A DNA stretch of 33,266 bases. It comes from Firmicutes bacterium UBA5454 (GTDB lineage Bacteria > Bacillota > Clostridia > Caldicoprobacterales > DTU083). Below are positions 22,864 through 31,711 of the stretch, piece after piece (position 1 is the stretch's first letter; each line of letters begins with the position of its first letter). The notes below the pieces were generated by a model that saw only the letters and a program-made list of their open reading frames with translations, was not told the origin of the DNA and made no database searches. The stretch spans positions 1,309 through 34,574 of the forward strand of contig DIQU01000045.1 of the NCBI GenBank assembly GCA_002426555.1, read 5' to 3'. The position numbers and the translations under genes are program-made.

Positions 22864-22892
22864 TTGATATTTTTCCAATTATCTGGTTTAAT
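22864..22892 (+). promoter_or_regulatory. Promoter of the L25/Ctc gene
   Basis: Plus strand TTGATA (22864-22869), 17-base spacer, TTTAAT (22887-22892), 34 bases before the ATG. The sequence does not look like a SigB promoter. Confidence 0.6.
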
Positions 22893-22926
22893 ATAAATAA
22901 TGTAAATTACAAAAGGAGGCAATATT

Positions 22927-23583
22927 ATGGCAGCACCCATGATAAAAGCAGAAATTAGAAGCAGTGTAAATAGAAAAAATGCTGGTAAACTGAGAAGAGA
23001 AGGATATGTGCCGGGGGTTATCTACAGCCGGGGCAAAGAAACCATATCAATTCAGATTGATAAAAATGAACTGCAAAGGTTTTTGAGCAAACACGGTAGT
23101 TCCGGAGCCATTGACGTTGAACTGGAAGGCAGTACCGTGCCGGTTTTGATTAAGGAAACCCAAAATGACATAATAAAGGGAGATGTGCTTCATATAGATT
23201 TACAGCAGCTCTCAGCAGACACAAAAGTCAAGCTTCGTGTACCCATATCAATACAAGGAAGAGAAGAGGCTGAGTCCCTGGATGCTGTCATGCAGCAACA
23301 GACTATGGATATAGAACTCCAATGTCTGCCAAAATATATCCCCCAAGTTATAAGACTGGATGTATCACAGTTGAAATTTGGTGAAAATATTACCATAGGT
23401 GATCTGGATATTGCAAAAGATGACAACTATGAAATACTATCTGACCTTGGTGAAGTAATTGTTTCACTCATTGCAGCACATGCTGTTGAAGAGGAAGAAG
23501 AAGAAACTGATATAGATTTGGATATGGATGTTCCTACAGTTGCAGAAACAGAAGAAAAAAGCAGTGAGGATGAGAACGAATAA
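22927..23583 (+). CDS. rplY: 50S ribosomal protein L25/general stress protein Ctc, 218 aa
   Basis: 5S rRNA-binding ribosomal protein of the long Ctc/TL5 type. The N-terminal L25 domain (about 1-95) has the family's RRSVNRKNAGKLRREGYVPGVIYSRG-like start (here SSVNRKNAGKLRREGYVPG) and VLHIDLQQL. A C-terminal beta domain (about 100-185) holds the LEL/QCLPKYIPQVIRLDVSQL and GENITIGDL motifs. The final 30 residues are almost all acidic, as in many Ctc proteins. AAAGGAGGC lies 8 bases before the ATG. It is the only complete plus-strand gene in the window, divergent from hisS and followed by its own terminator. In Bacillus, ctc is stress-induced, but the promoter here looks housekeeping. Confidence 0.92.
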   Translation: MAAPMIKAEIRSSVNRKNAGKLRREGYVPGVIYSRGKETISIQIDKNELQRFLSKHGSSGAIDVELEGSTVPVLIKETQNDIIKGDVLHIDLQQLSADTKVKLRVPISIQGREEAESLDAVMQQQTMDIELQCLPKYIPQVIRLDVSQLKFGENITIGDLDIAKDDNYEILSDLGEVIVSLIAAHAVEEEEEETDIDLDMDVPTVAETEEKSSEDENE

Positions 23584-23613
23584 AACCGTCCGGTGGAATA
23601 CACTCGCACAGTT

Positions 23614-23640
23614 GGAGGACAGACCTTTTGTCTGTCCTCC
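23614..23640 (+). terminator. Terminator-like hairpin between L25/Ctc and hemZ
   Basis: A perfect 10-bp stem GGAGGACAGA/TCTGTCCTCC with a 7-base loop lies 30 bases after the L25/Ctc stop. The following ATTTGCTTT is only a weak T-tract. The hairpin sits between convergent genes and could serve both. Confidence 0.65.
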
Positions 23641-23666
23641 ATTTGCTTTGGCAGGTTTTTGCAGCT

Positions 23667-25286
23667 TTATATGAATGCTTTCTTTTTTCTTTCAATCATT
23701 TCTTCAATTCGAAACAGATATTCATCCAGATTTTTTACATTCCTGATCCGTTCCAACCTGTCTTCTGCAGCATGATGGATTTTACTGGAAGCTCCAGCAC
23801 CAAATGCCCAAATACTCCGTTTTTCATTCATAAACTGAATGTTATAGAGACATTCCTTTCCAGGTAGTCCATAGCCAACATTCTCCAAATGATCAAGCAT
23901 ATATTTCTGGCGATAGAGGTAATAAGGTTCCATGCCCAGTTTATCTAACCATATTCGGCAGACATCTGCCATCTCTTCTGCCAATCCTTTCCTGGAAATA
24001 TTATATTGTTGGAAAGTGTCCTTGAAAACAGATGCCCGCTTCACAGCCAGTGTATGGACGGTAATATTATCAGGTTTCAATGCTGTTATGCCCTCCATGG
24101 TGCGCTCCATGTGCTGTGCAGTTTCGTTTGGAAGCCCGAGTATCACATCCATATTAATGCAATCAAACCCTGTTTTTTTAGCTATGCCGTATACTTGAAT
24201 TATATCTCCTACTGTATGGTTTCTTCCCACCAAATCCAGAGTTTCCTGATTCATGGACTGTGGATTGATGCTCAGCCTGGTAACGCCGTGGTCCTTCATC
24301 AGCTGCAGCTTGCTGCGGTCCAGGCTGTCAGGACGCCCGGCTTCAACCGTGTATTCCAGAATGGAATATTGGGATAAAATATGTTTTTGGACCAGTTCCA
24401 GCAACTTTTTCAGGTGAGCATGACCAAGAACGGTAGGAGTCCCCCCGCCAATATAAACTGTGTCTGCTTTCTTGCCACAGCTTAACAGCTTATCCATTAC
24501 AAAGCTGATTTCCCGTTCAAGACAATCCAGATAAAGATCCATTTTTCCCGATACCCTGCTGATTAAGTCAGAAGGAAAGGAGCAGTAAAGACATCGTGTA
24601 GAACAAAATGGAATATGAATATATACTGAGACTTTGTTATTTCCCGGTTGATCTGTCAAAGGTCGTTGGACATGGGCTGTTCTTAACAACAGATCGGCTT
24701 TTTCAGCTTGCAGCTTGTATACTCCAAGCAACTCTTTTCTGATACCTGTTTCGTCCAGTCCACTCTCCAGCAATTCATGAACTACTTTTACCGGTCGGAT
24801 TCCTGTCATAGCACCCCATTTGGGATGCTTCCCGGTAAACTTTGACAACAGATCAAAGACGCAGCCTTTTACAGCGTTTTTTATAACTTGATTGATTTTC
24901 CTGCTCCGTGCATTACCAAAGCAATTACTTGTATCACGATATTTGTTTTTGCTTATTTCAGTGTATGGTTTATTTTCCAGCAAAGAGATGTCCCCGGCAT
25001 TATGAAAAGAAGATGATGTTTTATGTTCACATACCAGATTTTCATCCATCCATAGATATGCAAAAAACAGGTATGTATCCGCATCCTGCATTTGATAACC
25101 GGTTTCCAATACCATGTCATCTGCAAAATCATATTCTTCTCGTGTTTCATCAAGCATGTTTATGTTTTTTAAGGTTTGTTTGCCGGCATGATCAATATTG
25201 ATGACTTTCTCTTCTGGGTAAAACACCTTAACCAGTTCTACAATTTCATTAACATAGGATATCTGTGGAGCTTTAACCTGTATCAT
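23667..25286 (-). CDS. hemZ: Oxygen-independent coproporphyrinogen III oxidase-like radical SAM protein HemZ, 539 aa
   Basis: Radical SAM enzyme of the HemN/HemZ family. The [4Fe-4S] motif is CSTRCLYC (Cys228, Cys232, Cys235) after VSVYIHIPF. Further pieces are YIGGGTPTVLG, YTVEAGRPDSLD, RLSINPQSMN and MDVILGLPNET. An N-terminal domain of about 210 residues, absent from HemN, marks the clostridial HemZ form. The original Bacillus HemZ was described as coproporphyrinogen dehydrogenase, but several relatives are heme chaperones (HemW), so the real reaction is uncertain. No heme-pathway gene lies nearby. The ATG shares one base with the stop of the upstream MBL gene (TGATG), so the two are coupled. 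Confidence 0.9.
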   Translation of the reverse strand: MIQVKAPQISYVNEIVELVKVFYPEEKVINIDHAGKQTLKNINMLDETREEYDFADDMVLETGYQMQDADTYLFFAYLWMDENLVCEHKTSSSFHNAGDISLLENKPYTEISKNKYRDTSNCFGNARSRKINQVIKNAVKGCVFDLLSKFTGKHPKWGAMTGIRPVKVVHELLESGLDETGIRKELLGVYKLQAEKADLLLRTAHVQRPLTDQPGNNKVSVYIHIPFCSTRCLYCSFPSDLISRVSGKMDLYLDCLEREISFVMDKLLSCGKKADTVYIGGGTPTVLGHAHLKKLLELVQKHILSQYSILEYTVEAGRPDSLDRSKLQLMKDHGVTRLSINPQSMNQETLDLVGRNHTVGDIIQVYGIAKKTGFDCINMDVILGLPNETAQHMERTMEGITALKPDNITVHTLAVKRASVFKDTFQQYNISRKGLAEEMADVCRIWLDKLGMEPYYLYRQKYMLDHLENVGYGLPGKECLYNIQFMNEKRSIWAFGAGASSKIHHAAEDRLERIRNVKNLDEYLFRIEEMIERKKKAFI

Positions 25287-25927
25287 CAGATATCAAAATC
25301 CTCCCTGCTATGCAAAAATGGATTAAATGCTCGTTCTCTGCCTATGCTGCTGATTCTTCCGTGCCCAGGATAGATCAGCATTTCATCATCCAATACCATC
25401 AACCTGTTATGAATGGACTGCATCAATATCTTTGAGTTCCCTCCCGGAAAATCTGTTCTGCCAACTGATCCTTCGAAAAGAGTATCGCCGGTAAACAGTA
25501 TCTTATCTGTCATATAGGACAGTCCGCCCCTGGTATGACCTGGTGTATGAACAGCAGTAAGCTTCATATTTCCTATTTTCACTACCCTGCCATTTTCAAC
25601 CATTATATCTGCAGGGCACTGTACTGAATTTTTCCCAACAAAATAAGATAAGTTTTTTTCAGGATTAACCAGCATCTCTGCATCATCTGAGTGTATTGCT
25701 GCCTGTGCCCCTGTTTGCTCCTTTAATTCTTTAACAGCTCCTATATGATCAAAATGACCATGGGTTAACAGAATCATCTTAATATTTATATTATTTTTTT
25801 GAATCAAGCGTAATATTCTGCTTCCATTATCTCCTGGGTCAATTACAACTCCCTGCAGCGTTTCTTCACAATAGGGAATATAACAATTAACTCCCATTTC
25901 CCCTACTAAAATGGATAACAGCTTCAC
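25286..25927 (-). CDS. MBL-fold metallo-hydrolase, glyoxalase II-like (YqgX/YcbL type), 213 aa
   Basis: A binuclear-metal hydrolase. The signature THGHFDHIGA gives the HxHxDH motif; further metal ligands are in HTPGHTRGGLSY, the Asp of FTGDTLFEGSVGRTDFPGG and the last His of IYPGHGR. It lacks the substrate-binding C-terminal domain of true glyoxalase II. Hydroxyacylglutathione is unlikely in an organism without glutathione, so bacillithiol, other thiol esters or a repair role are open. It begins with GTG at 25927, with AGGAGG nearby. It sits 13 bases after dtd and overlaps hemZ by one base, in a conserved Clostridia order after relA and dtd. Confidence 0.87.
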   Translation of the reverse strand: MKLLSILVGEMGVNCYIPYCEETLQGVVIDPGDNGSRILRLIQKNNINIKMILLTHGHFDHIGAVKELKEQTGAQAAIHSDDAEMLVNPEKNLSYFVGKNSVQCPADIMVENGRVVKIGNMKLTAVHTPGHTRGGLSYMTDKILFTGDTLFEGSVGRTDFPGGNSKILMQSIHNRLMVLDDEMLIYPGHGRISSIGRERAFNPFLHSREDFDI

Positions 25928-25940
25928 TTTTTAACTCCTC

Positions 25941-26390
25941 CTAAAAGGTCTTTTTACTGTCCAATAATATGGTTACCGGTCCATCGTTAATCAAATCGAC
26001 TTCCATATGTGCACGGAAGACACCTTTTTTCACGGGAACCCCCCTTTGAGCTGTCTGTGAGCAAAACTCTTCGTATAAAGCCTCCGCAGTCTCCGGAGCA
26101 GCAGCTGAAGAAAAGCTGGGTCTTCGCCCTTTTCTGCAGTCACCGCTGAGGGTAAATTGAGAAACTACCAAAATTTCACCTTCTATGTCCAAAAGAGATA
26201 AATTCATTTTGCCCTGAGTATCCTCAAAAACACGAAGATGTACTATTTTTTCAACCAAATACTCCAAATCCTGCCCGGTATCTCCTTCTTCTATCCCTAA
26301 AAAAACCAAGTGCCCTTTGTGTATACGGGAAATCTCATTTCCTGCTACATGGACACTTGCTTGTTTCACTCTTTGTATAACCGCTCTCAA
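25941..26390 (-). CDS. dtd: D-aminoacyl-tRNA deacylase, 149 aa
   Basis: Hydrolyses D-amino acids wrongly attached to tRNA, and glycine from tRNA-Ala. Full-length DTD with the conserved SQFTLSGDCRKGRRPSFSSAAAPE core and the C-terminal NDGPVT, whose Gly-Pro supplies the chiral-proofreading cis-proline. It starts with TTG at 26390 (read as Met; MRAVIQRV is the usual N-terminus), with GGAG 8 bases upstream. It lies 20 bases after relA. Confidence 0.93.
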   Translation of the reverse strand: MRAVIQRVKQASVHVAGNEISRIHKGHLVFLGIEEGDTGQDLEYLVEKIVHLRVFEDTQGKMNLSLLDIEGEILVVSQFTLSGDCRKGRRPSFSSAAAPETAEALYEEFCSQTAQRGVPVKKGVFRAHMEVDLINDGPVTILLDSKKTF

Positions 26391-26410
26391 AAAAATCTCT
26401 CCTATCAGCT

Positions 26411-28573
26411 CTAGGCATTGACACGATAGACATCCACTACATCCGGTAAACGGTTCACATATTTCATTACCTTTTCCAGTTGCTTGGTATCATGAATTTC
26501 CATATTCATATTTACTACTACCATCTTGTTTTTAGCTGTTCGTGCATTAATGGCTGTAACATTGATTTTAATATCAGCAATGGCATTGGTCAAGTCTGCC
26601 AGTAAAGCCTGTCTGTCCTGGGCTACTATCTGAATTTCTGCATTATAGGCTGCCTTATGTTCGCCTATCCAGCTTACTTCAACCAAACGCTTGGCTTCCA
26701 CAAACTCATCTGCCAGGTTAATGCAATCCCCGCGATGCACCGATACGCCTCTTCCCTTGGTAATATAACCAATAATTGGATCACCTGGTACCGGATTGCA
26801 GCATTTGGCAAAGCGTACCATAATATTATCCACACCTTTAACCTGGATACCATGACTGGATGAGGGCTCCTTGTCCTTATCTGCTTTTGTCTCTTTAATC
26901 AAACTTTCGGGGATTCCATGGGCATTGGCCTTTCGATATTCTTCCAATAAACGAGTCATAATCGGTCCTGTAGAAATGCCTCCGTAGCCCAGAGCAGAAT
27001 ACAAGTCGTCCATAGAAGTAAAACCATACTTCTTGAAGATACCCTCTACCCATTCATTACGGATCAGCTGGGATAGGGAATAACCTTGGCGTTTTGCTTC
27101 ACGCTCCAGCATTTCTCTACCCTTGTCAATGTTCTCTTCCCGTCTTTCTTTTTTGAACCATTGCTTGATCTTATTCCTTGCCTGATTTGTTTTAACTGTT
27201 TTCAGCCAGTCGCGGCTGGGTCCGTGGCTGGTGGATTGGGTAGTAAGGATTTCAACTATGTCACCTGTTTGCAGCTGATAATCCAATGGAACGATTTTAC
27301 CGTTCACCTTGGCACCTATACAACGGTTGCCAACGGCACTGTGAATGTTATAGGCAAAATCCAGAGGGATGGCTCCTTTGGGTAAATTGATAACATCGCC
27401 TTTGGGTGTAAAAACAAATACTTCATCGGTAAACAAATCGATTTTCAATGTTTCCATAAAATCCCTTGCGTCTCTGGATTCATTCTGCCACTCCAGCAAT
27501 TGACGCAGCCAAGATAATTTCTTGTCCATATCATAGGAGGTTTTGCCTCCCTCTTTGTATTTCCAATGGGCAGCAATTCCATATTCCGCTGTACGATGCA
27601 TCTCCCAGGTTCGTATCTGTATCTCAAAAGGTTCACCTTCCGGACCAATAACAGTAGTATGCAAGGACTGATACATATTGGGCTTTGGTACTGCAATATA
27701 GTCCTTGAATCTGCCTGGGATGGGCTTCCAAAGGGTATGAGCCACACCAAGTACACCATAACAATCTTTCACTGTGTTAACCAATACACGAATGGCCAAA
27801 AGATCATAAATTTGCTCAAAGTCCTTATGCTGCATATACATCTTCTTATAAATGCTGTAAAAATTCTTTGGACGACCTTCTATTTCGTAATCAATGGAAA
27901 TATCATTCAACTTTTCCTTCAGCATGGAAATGACTATCTGTATAAAATTTTCTCTTTCCTTACGTTTCAAAGCCACTTTTTCTACCAGATCGTAGTAGCC
28001 TTTTGAATCGATATATCGAAGAGAGATATCTTCCAATTCCCACTTTATTTTGAAAATTCCTAAGCGATGAGCCAGCGGGGCATATATTTCCAAAGTCTCA
28101 TATGCCTTCGCCCGCTGTCTTTCTTCATCCACATATTCCAGTGTTCGCAAGTTATGAAGCCTGTCTGCCAGTTTTATAATAATAACCCGGATGTCCCTTG
28201 CCATAGCCAAAAACATCTTACGCAGGTTTTCCACCTGTTCTTCTTCCTTGGATTTATAGGAAAGCCGGCTCAGCTTGGTGACGCCGTCTACCAACATGGC
28301 AACTTCTGCGCCAAACCTATCTTCCAGCTTTTGTTTGGTGATACCTGTATCCTCAATAGTATCGTGAAGCAAGCCGGAAATAATTGTATCCACATCCATA
28401 CCAAGGTCGGTCAGGATATTTGCAACTGCAAGGGGATGAATGCTGTAAGGCTCGCCAGAGGACCTTTTCTGGCCATTATGGGCTCTTACAGCAAAATCAC
28501 AGGCCTCTCTGACTTTTACAGCTGCCTCTTCTCCAAACAATCTGATTATTTTTGTTCTCAGCTCTTCCAGCAT
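26411..28573 (-). CDS. relA: Bifunctional (p)ppGpp synthase/hydrolase RelA/SpoT (Rel), 720 aa
   Basis: Long Rel enzyme making and degrading (p)ppGpp on amino-acid starvation. Domains: HD hydrolase (about 25-180, SIHPLAVA and HDTIEDT with His70/Asp71, both intact, plus IKLADRLHNLRTL), synthetase (about 220-345, EIQIRTWEMHRTAEYGIAAHWKYKEG), TGS (about 385-445, VFVFTPKGDVINLPKGA), a zinc-finger/helical region with RFAKCCNPVPGD, and an ACT domain (about 650-720). Both active sites look complete, so it should be bifunctional. AAGGAG lies 7 bases before the ATG. It directly follows apt. Purine salvage beside a GTP/GDP-consuming alarmone enzyme is a common Firmicute arrangement. Confidence 0.96.
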   Translation of the reverse strand: MLEELRTKIIRLFGEEAAVKVREACDFAVRAHNGQKRSSGEPYSIHPLAVANILTDLGMDVDTIISGLLHDTIEDTGITKQKLEDRFGAEVAMLVDGVTKLSRLSYKSKEEEQVENLRKMFLAMARDIRVIIIKLADRLHNLRTLEYVDEERQRAKAYETLEIYAPLAHRLGIFKIKWELEDISLRYIDSKGYYDLVEKVALKRKERENFIQIVISMLKEKLNDISIDYEIEGRPKNFYSIYKKMYMQHKDFEQIYDLLAIRVLVNTVKDCYGVLGVAHTLWKPIPGRFKDYIAVPKPNMYQSLHTTVIGPEGEPFEIQIRTWEMHRTAEYGIAAHWKYKEGGKTSYDMDKKLSWLRQLLEWQNESRDARDFMETLKIDLFTDEVFVFTPKGDVINLPKGAIPLDFAYNIHSAVGNRCIGAKVNGKIVPLDYQLQTGDIVEILTTQSTSHGPSRDWLKTVKTNQARNKIKQWFKKERREENIDKGREMLEREAKRQGYSLSQLIRNEWVEGIFKKYGFTSMDDLYSALGYGGISTGPIMTRLLEEYRKANAHGIPESLIKETKADKDKEPSSSHGIQVKGVDNIMVRFAKCCNPVPGDPIIGYITKGRGVSVHRGDCINLADEFVEAKRLVEVSWIGEHKAAYNAEIQIVAQDRQALLADLTNAIADIKINVTAINARTAKNKMVVVNMNMEIHDTKQLEKVMKYVNRLPDVVDVYRVNA

Positions 28574-28621
28574 ATGTATCTCCTTTTAGCTGTCATTGCT
28601 CTCTGTGTGTATTTACTATCA

Positions 28622-29140
28622 TTATTCATCATATTGAATTAAGGTATGAACATCGTATCCTTCCAGAGTCTTTCTTCCGTTAAGAGCATTGAGTTCCATT
28701 GCGAACACGAGACCCACAACCTTGCCCCCCAGCTTTTCTACCAATTTGGTAACCGTAAGAGCAGTTCCCCCGGTAGCCAGCAGATCATCTACTATCACAA
28801 CCCTTTGTCCGGATTCTATGGCATCTTTGTGGATCTCTAGTATATCCTTTCCATATTCCAATTCATACTCATAGCTGACTGTTTCAGCAGGCAGCTTGCC
28901 TGGTTTACGCACCAAAACAAACCCTACATTCAAGCCATAGGCTACAGGAGCCCCCAGTACAAATCCTCGAGCTTCAGGACCCACAATTACATCGGCACCT
29001 ATTTCCCTGCAAATATTAACCATAGTATCTACGGTGTAATGATATGCTTCCTTGTCTTTTAATAAGGTGGTGATATCCTTGAAGGATATACCCTCTTTAG
29101 GGAAACCCTCAATCACCCTGATTTTTTCCTTTAAGTCCAT
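28622..29140 (-). CDS. apt: Adenine phosphoribosyltransferase, 172 aa
   Basis: Salvage enzyme: adenine + PRPP to AMP + pyrophosphate. The PRPP loop VVIVDDLLATGGTALT and the base-binding GPEARGFVLGAP are present, and the length is standard for bacterial APRT. GGGAGG precedes the ATG. It starts 22 bases after recJ and is followed 48 bases later by relA. Confidence 0.96.
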   Translation of the reverse strand: MDLKEKIRVIEGFPKEGISFKDITTLLKDKEAYHYTVDTMVNICREIGADVIVGPEARGFVLGAPVAYGLNVGFVLVRKPGKLPAETVSYEYELEYGKDILEIHKDAIESGQRVVIVDDLLATGGTALTVTKLVEKLGGKVVGLVFAMELNALNGRKTLEGYDVHTLIQYDE

Positions 29141-29162
29141 GATGCATCCTCCCTTTATACTC

Positions 29163-31694
29163 TTACTGCCTATTGCTGTTTATACTGTGACAAAGCATCC
29201 ATTGTCTGTGATAATTCACCAATTGGCTTTCATCCAGCTGCCTGCTTACCGGGTTTTTATTGCATTGTATTTTTATATATTGATTTCCAGAATCAATAGT
29301 CAAAAAATTCAATTCCTTAAAAATCTCCAGACCTAAAAGAAGTTGAAACCCTGTCCAATTGAAACCCGTGCTTTCCTGGCTATCCATTAGGAGTTGTCTG
29401 CCATCCAGCCATATATTACGCCCCGGCACCAGCTTTCGTAACCACTTGTACAAGATTCCCAATTGGTTTCGGTCCAAGTCAAACCCCTGGGCTGAAAACT
29501 TCTTATCCTTCATGGTCTCATCAGACCAGGCTTGATAGTGCTTGCGTTTGTGACCATTTGACAAAGATACGGGAAGATTGGAATGAAAGCTTTCTTCCTT
29601 TCCCGGAGTAATTACCGTACGATAATACTTTTCCGGACTCTGCTTGTAGTCGGGCACCAGTACAACTGAATTGCGACTCGGACCATTACCCCAATAGGGC
29701 TGATGGTATTGAACAGGAATACTTTCCAGTAGATTCTCTTCCATTAATCGATTTAAAAGCAGGACTGCTTCCTCATAGGTGCTTACAAAAACCACTGTTC
29801 CAATTAAGGAATCTTTTAGATAGTTTATTGTATCTTCCAAAGTCAGAACAGCCTGTCCATTCACACTTTTGTCCCGCAGAGAAGGCTTTTCCTTAACCAT
29901 ATCCTGAATAATATTATCATTATACATAAATTCCTGTAAAAAAACATCAAAAACTTTAAAGTAGAAAATAGAAAGTAAATTATTCAAATCTTCCGGCTCG
30001 CTAAATATACGTTTCATACTGTAAATTTGAAATTGTGCGCTGCTGACTCCCATCCATTCATTTCTTTTCAGTGAAGTCATTAAGCTGATACGGCAACCTT
30101 GTTGAAAGTCTCTTCCAGCTTCCGCCAAACCAAACCCAATTGCATCCCAGGACCGCTGTCCTAAAGACAAAGCCATCTTAATATGATTGGACTCAGACCC
30201 AATCAACCTGCTGCTTTCCACCAAAGCAGAGGGCAGGAGAAATCGCGGAGCCGGGTTACCACAGCCAAAAGGAGCCAATTGCTCTATTTCATTTAACAAA
30301 TTAAGAGATACCTGTTCTTGCGGCAGCTTTTCGTCATAATAATAATGAGGGACGAGTGCTTCTTCATCCAGAACCTCATCGGCATAGCTGCAAATCTGTT
30401 GGCGGAAAGAATCAATATTGTCTCGTGACAGGGAAAGTCCAGCTGCCATTTCATGCCCACCAAAGCGAAGGAGCAAATCACTACAAGAGGAAAGAGCTTC
30501 ATACAAGTGGAATCCCTTAATACTTCGTGCAGAGCCAACTGCTTTTTCTCCATCCAGAGACAAAATTATGGAGGGGCGGCAATATTCCTCAGTAATTCTT
30601 GAAGCAACAATTCCAATAACCCCGGGATGCCATTCTTCACCTGATACCACAATAACTCGCTGAGATGTTAAATCAACCTGTTGTTCAACCATTTTCATAG
30701 CAGACTCAAGAATCGTGCTTTCCGTTTGTCTACGTAATTGATTCTGACAGACCAGTTCCTCTGCCTGTGGCAGGGCTTGTTGGATGTTTTCAGCTGTCAA
30801 CAATTCATATCCGGGTCGGAAGCTTGTCATTCTTCCTGGGGCGTTTAAGCAAGGAGCAATGCTATAGGAAATCTTCCCTGCATCTATGGTTTTGTCCTTC
30901 ATTTCCAAAGCTTGCAATAGTGCAGAAATGCCTGGTCTGGGGTTTTCATTAAGCTGCCGAATACCCAATGCTGCAAATACCCGATTTTCGTCCATAAGAG
31001 GAACTATATCTGCCACCGTACCAATGGCAACTAAATCCAAATAAGGCTTTAGTGTATCCAAGCCACCTAAGGCTTGTACTAATTTTGCTGCTACACCTAC
31101 ACCTGCCAGCTCGTCGAAGGGATAGGCTTGTCTGGGAATTTTGGGGTTTATTACAGCATAGGCTGGAGGCAGTATCTGGCCTGGTGTATGATGATCTGTA
31201 ATAATAATGTCCATCTTACCTTGCATCTCCCCCACTTCCTCTATGGCGGAGATTCCACAATCAACAGTTATGACCAGTCGGCTGCCTTGTTCCAGAATGG
31301 TTTCCAGTGCATCCTTGTGTATACCATATCCCTCTTCCTGACGGCTGGGGATGTATACATCCACATTTCCACCTTGAGATCTGAGATAAAGTGACAACAT
31401 AGAAGATGATGTGATCCCGTCTGCATCATAATCACCATATATAAATATTTTTTCCTGGATAGCTATGGCATGACGTATTCGGTTCACAGCTTTTCCCATA
31501 CCCTTTAGAAGAAAGGGATCGTGAAGCTGATCCAAGGATGGATTCAAGAAGGCCTGACCCTCTTTAAGTCCGGTAACTCCTCGGTTTACAAGCAAAGCTG
31601 CTGTCAACTCGCTGATGCCCAAGCCAATTTGTAATAGGGCAGCAACGGACTTTGTGTTTTCTGAAACTGGCTTACTCCTTTGATAAATTGACAT
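29163..31694 (-). CDS. recJ: Single-stranded-DNA-specific exonuclease RecJ, 843 aa
   Basis: 5'-3' ssDNA exonuclease for recombination and repair. DHH-family motifs are in order: YGDYDADGITSSSML (about 84-98), VTVDCGIS, ITDHHTPG and an EWHPGVIGIVASRI stretch before the DHHA1-type GGHEMAAGLSL. An OB-fold segment (about 465-560) follows. The last 260 or so residues form an additional domain, matching the ssDNA-exonuclease C-terminal extension found in Firmicutes (E. coli RecJ is about 577 aa). GGAG lies 5 bases before the ATG. It follows scfB by 17 bases and precedes apt by 22. Confidence 0.94.
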   Translation of the reverse strand: MSIYQRSKPVSENTKSVAALLQIGLGISELTAALLVNRGVTGLKEGQAFLNPSLDQLHDPFLLKGMGKAVNRIRHAIAIQEKIFIYGDYDADGITSSSMLSLYLRSQGGNVDVYIPSRQEEGYGIHKDALETILEQGSRLVITVDCGISAIEEVGEMQGKMDIIITDHHTPGQILPPAYAVINPKIPRQAYPFDELAGVGVAAKLVQALGGLDTLKPYLDLVAIGTVADIVPLMDENRVFAALGIRQLNENPRPGISALLQALEMKDKTIDAGKISYSIAPCLNAPGRMTSFRPGYELLTAENIQQALPQAEELVCQNQLRRQTESTILESAMKMVEQQVDLTSQRVIVVSGEEWHPGVIGIVASRITEEYCRPSIILSLDGEKAVGSARSIKGFHLYEALSSCSDLLLRFGGHEMAAGLSLSRDNIDSFRQQICSYADEVLDEEALVPHYYYDEKLPQEQVSLNLLNEIEQLAPFGCGNPAPRFLLPSALVESSRLIGSESNHIKMALSLGQRSWDAIGFGLAEAGRDFQQGCRISLMTSLKRNEWMGVSSAQFQIYSMKRIFSEPEDLNNLLSIFYFKVFDVFLQEFMYNDNIIQDMVKEKPSLRDKSVNGQAVLTLEDTINYLKDSLIGTVVFVSTYEEAVLLLNRLMEENLLESIPVQYHQPYWGNGPSRNSVVLVPDYKQSPEKYYRTVITPGKEESFHSNLPVSLSNGHKRKHYQAWSDETMKDKKFSAQGFDLDRNQLGILYKWLRKLVPGRNIWLDGRQLLMDSQESTGFNWTGFQLLLGLEIFKELNFLTIDSGNQYIKIQCNKNPVSRQLDESQLVNYHRQWMLCHSINSNRQ

Positions 31695-31711
31695 GAAAAC
31701 TCCTCACTAAT

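Noticed and set aside
22716..22926. T-box riboswitch ahead of hisS
   Set aside because: The terminator-like hairpin is present, but no TGGNACC-type box or specifier stem is visible and the promoter lies right before the hairpin.
28067..28642. 191-aa plus-strand frame
   Set aside because: Antisense to relA and without family motifs; an artefact of codon bias.
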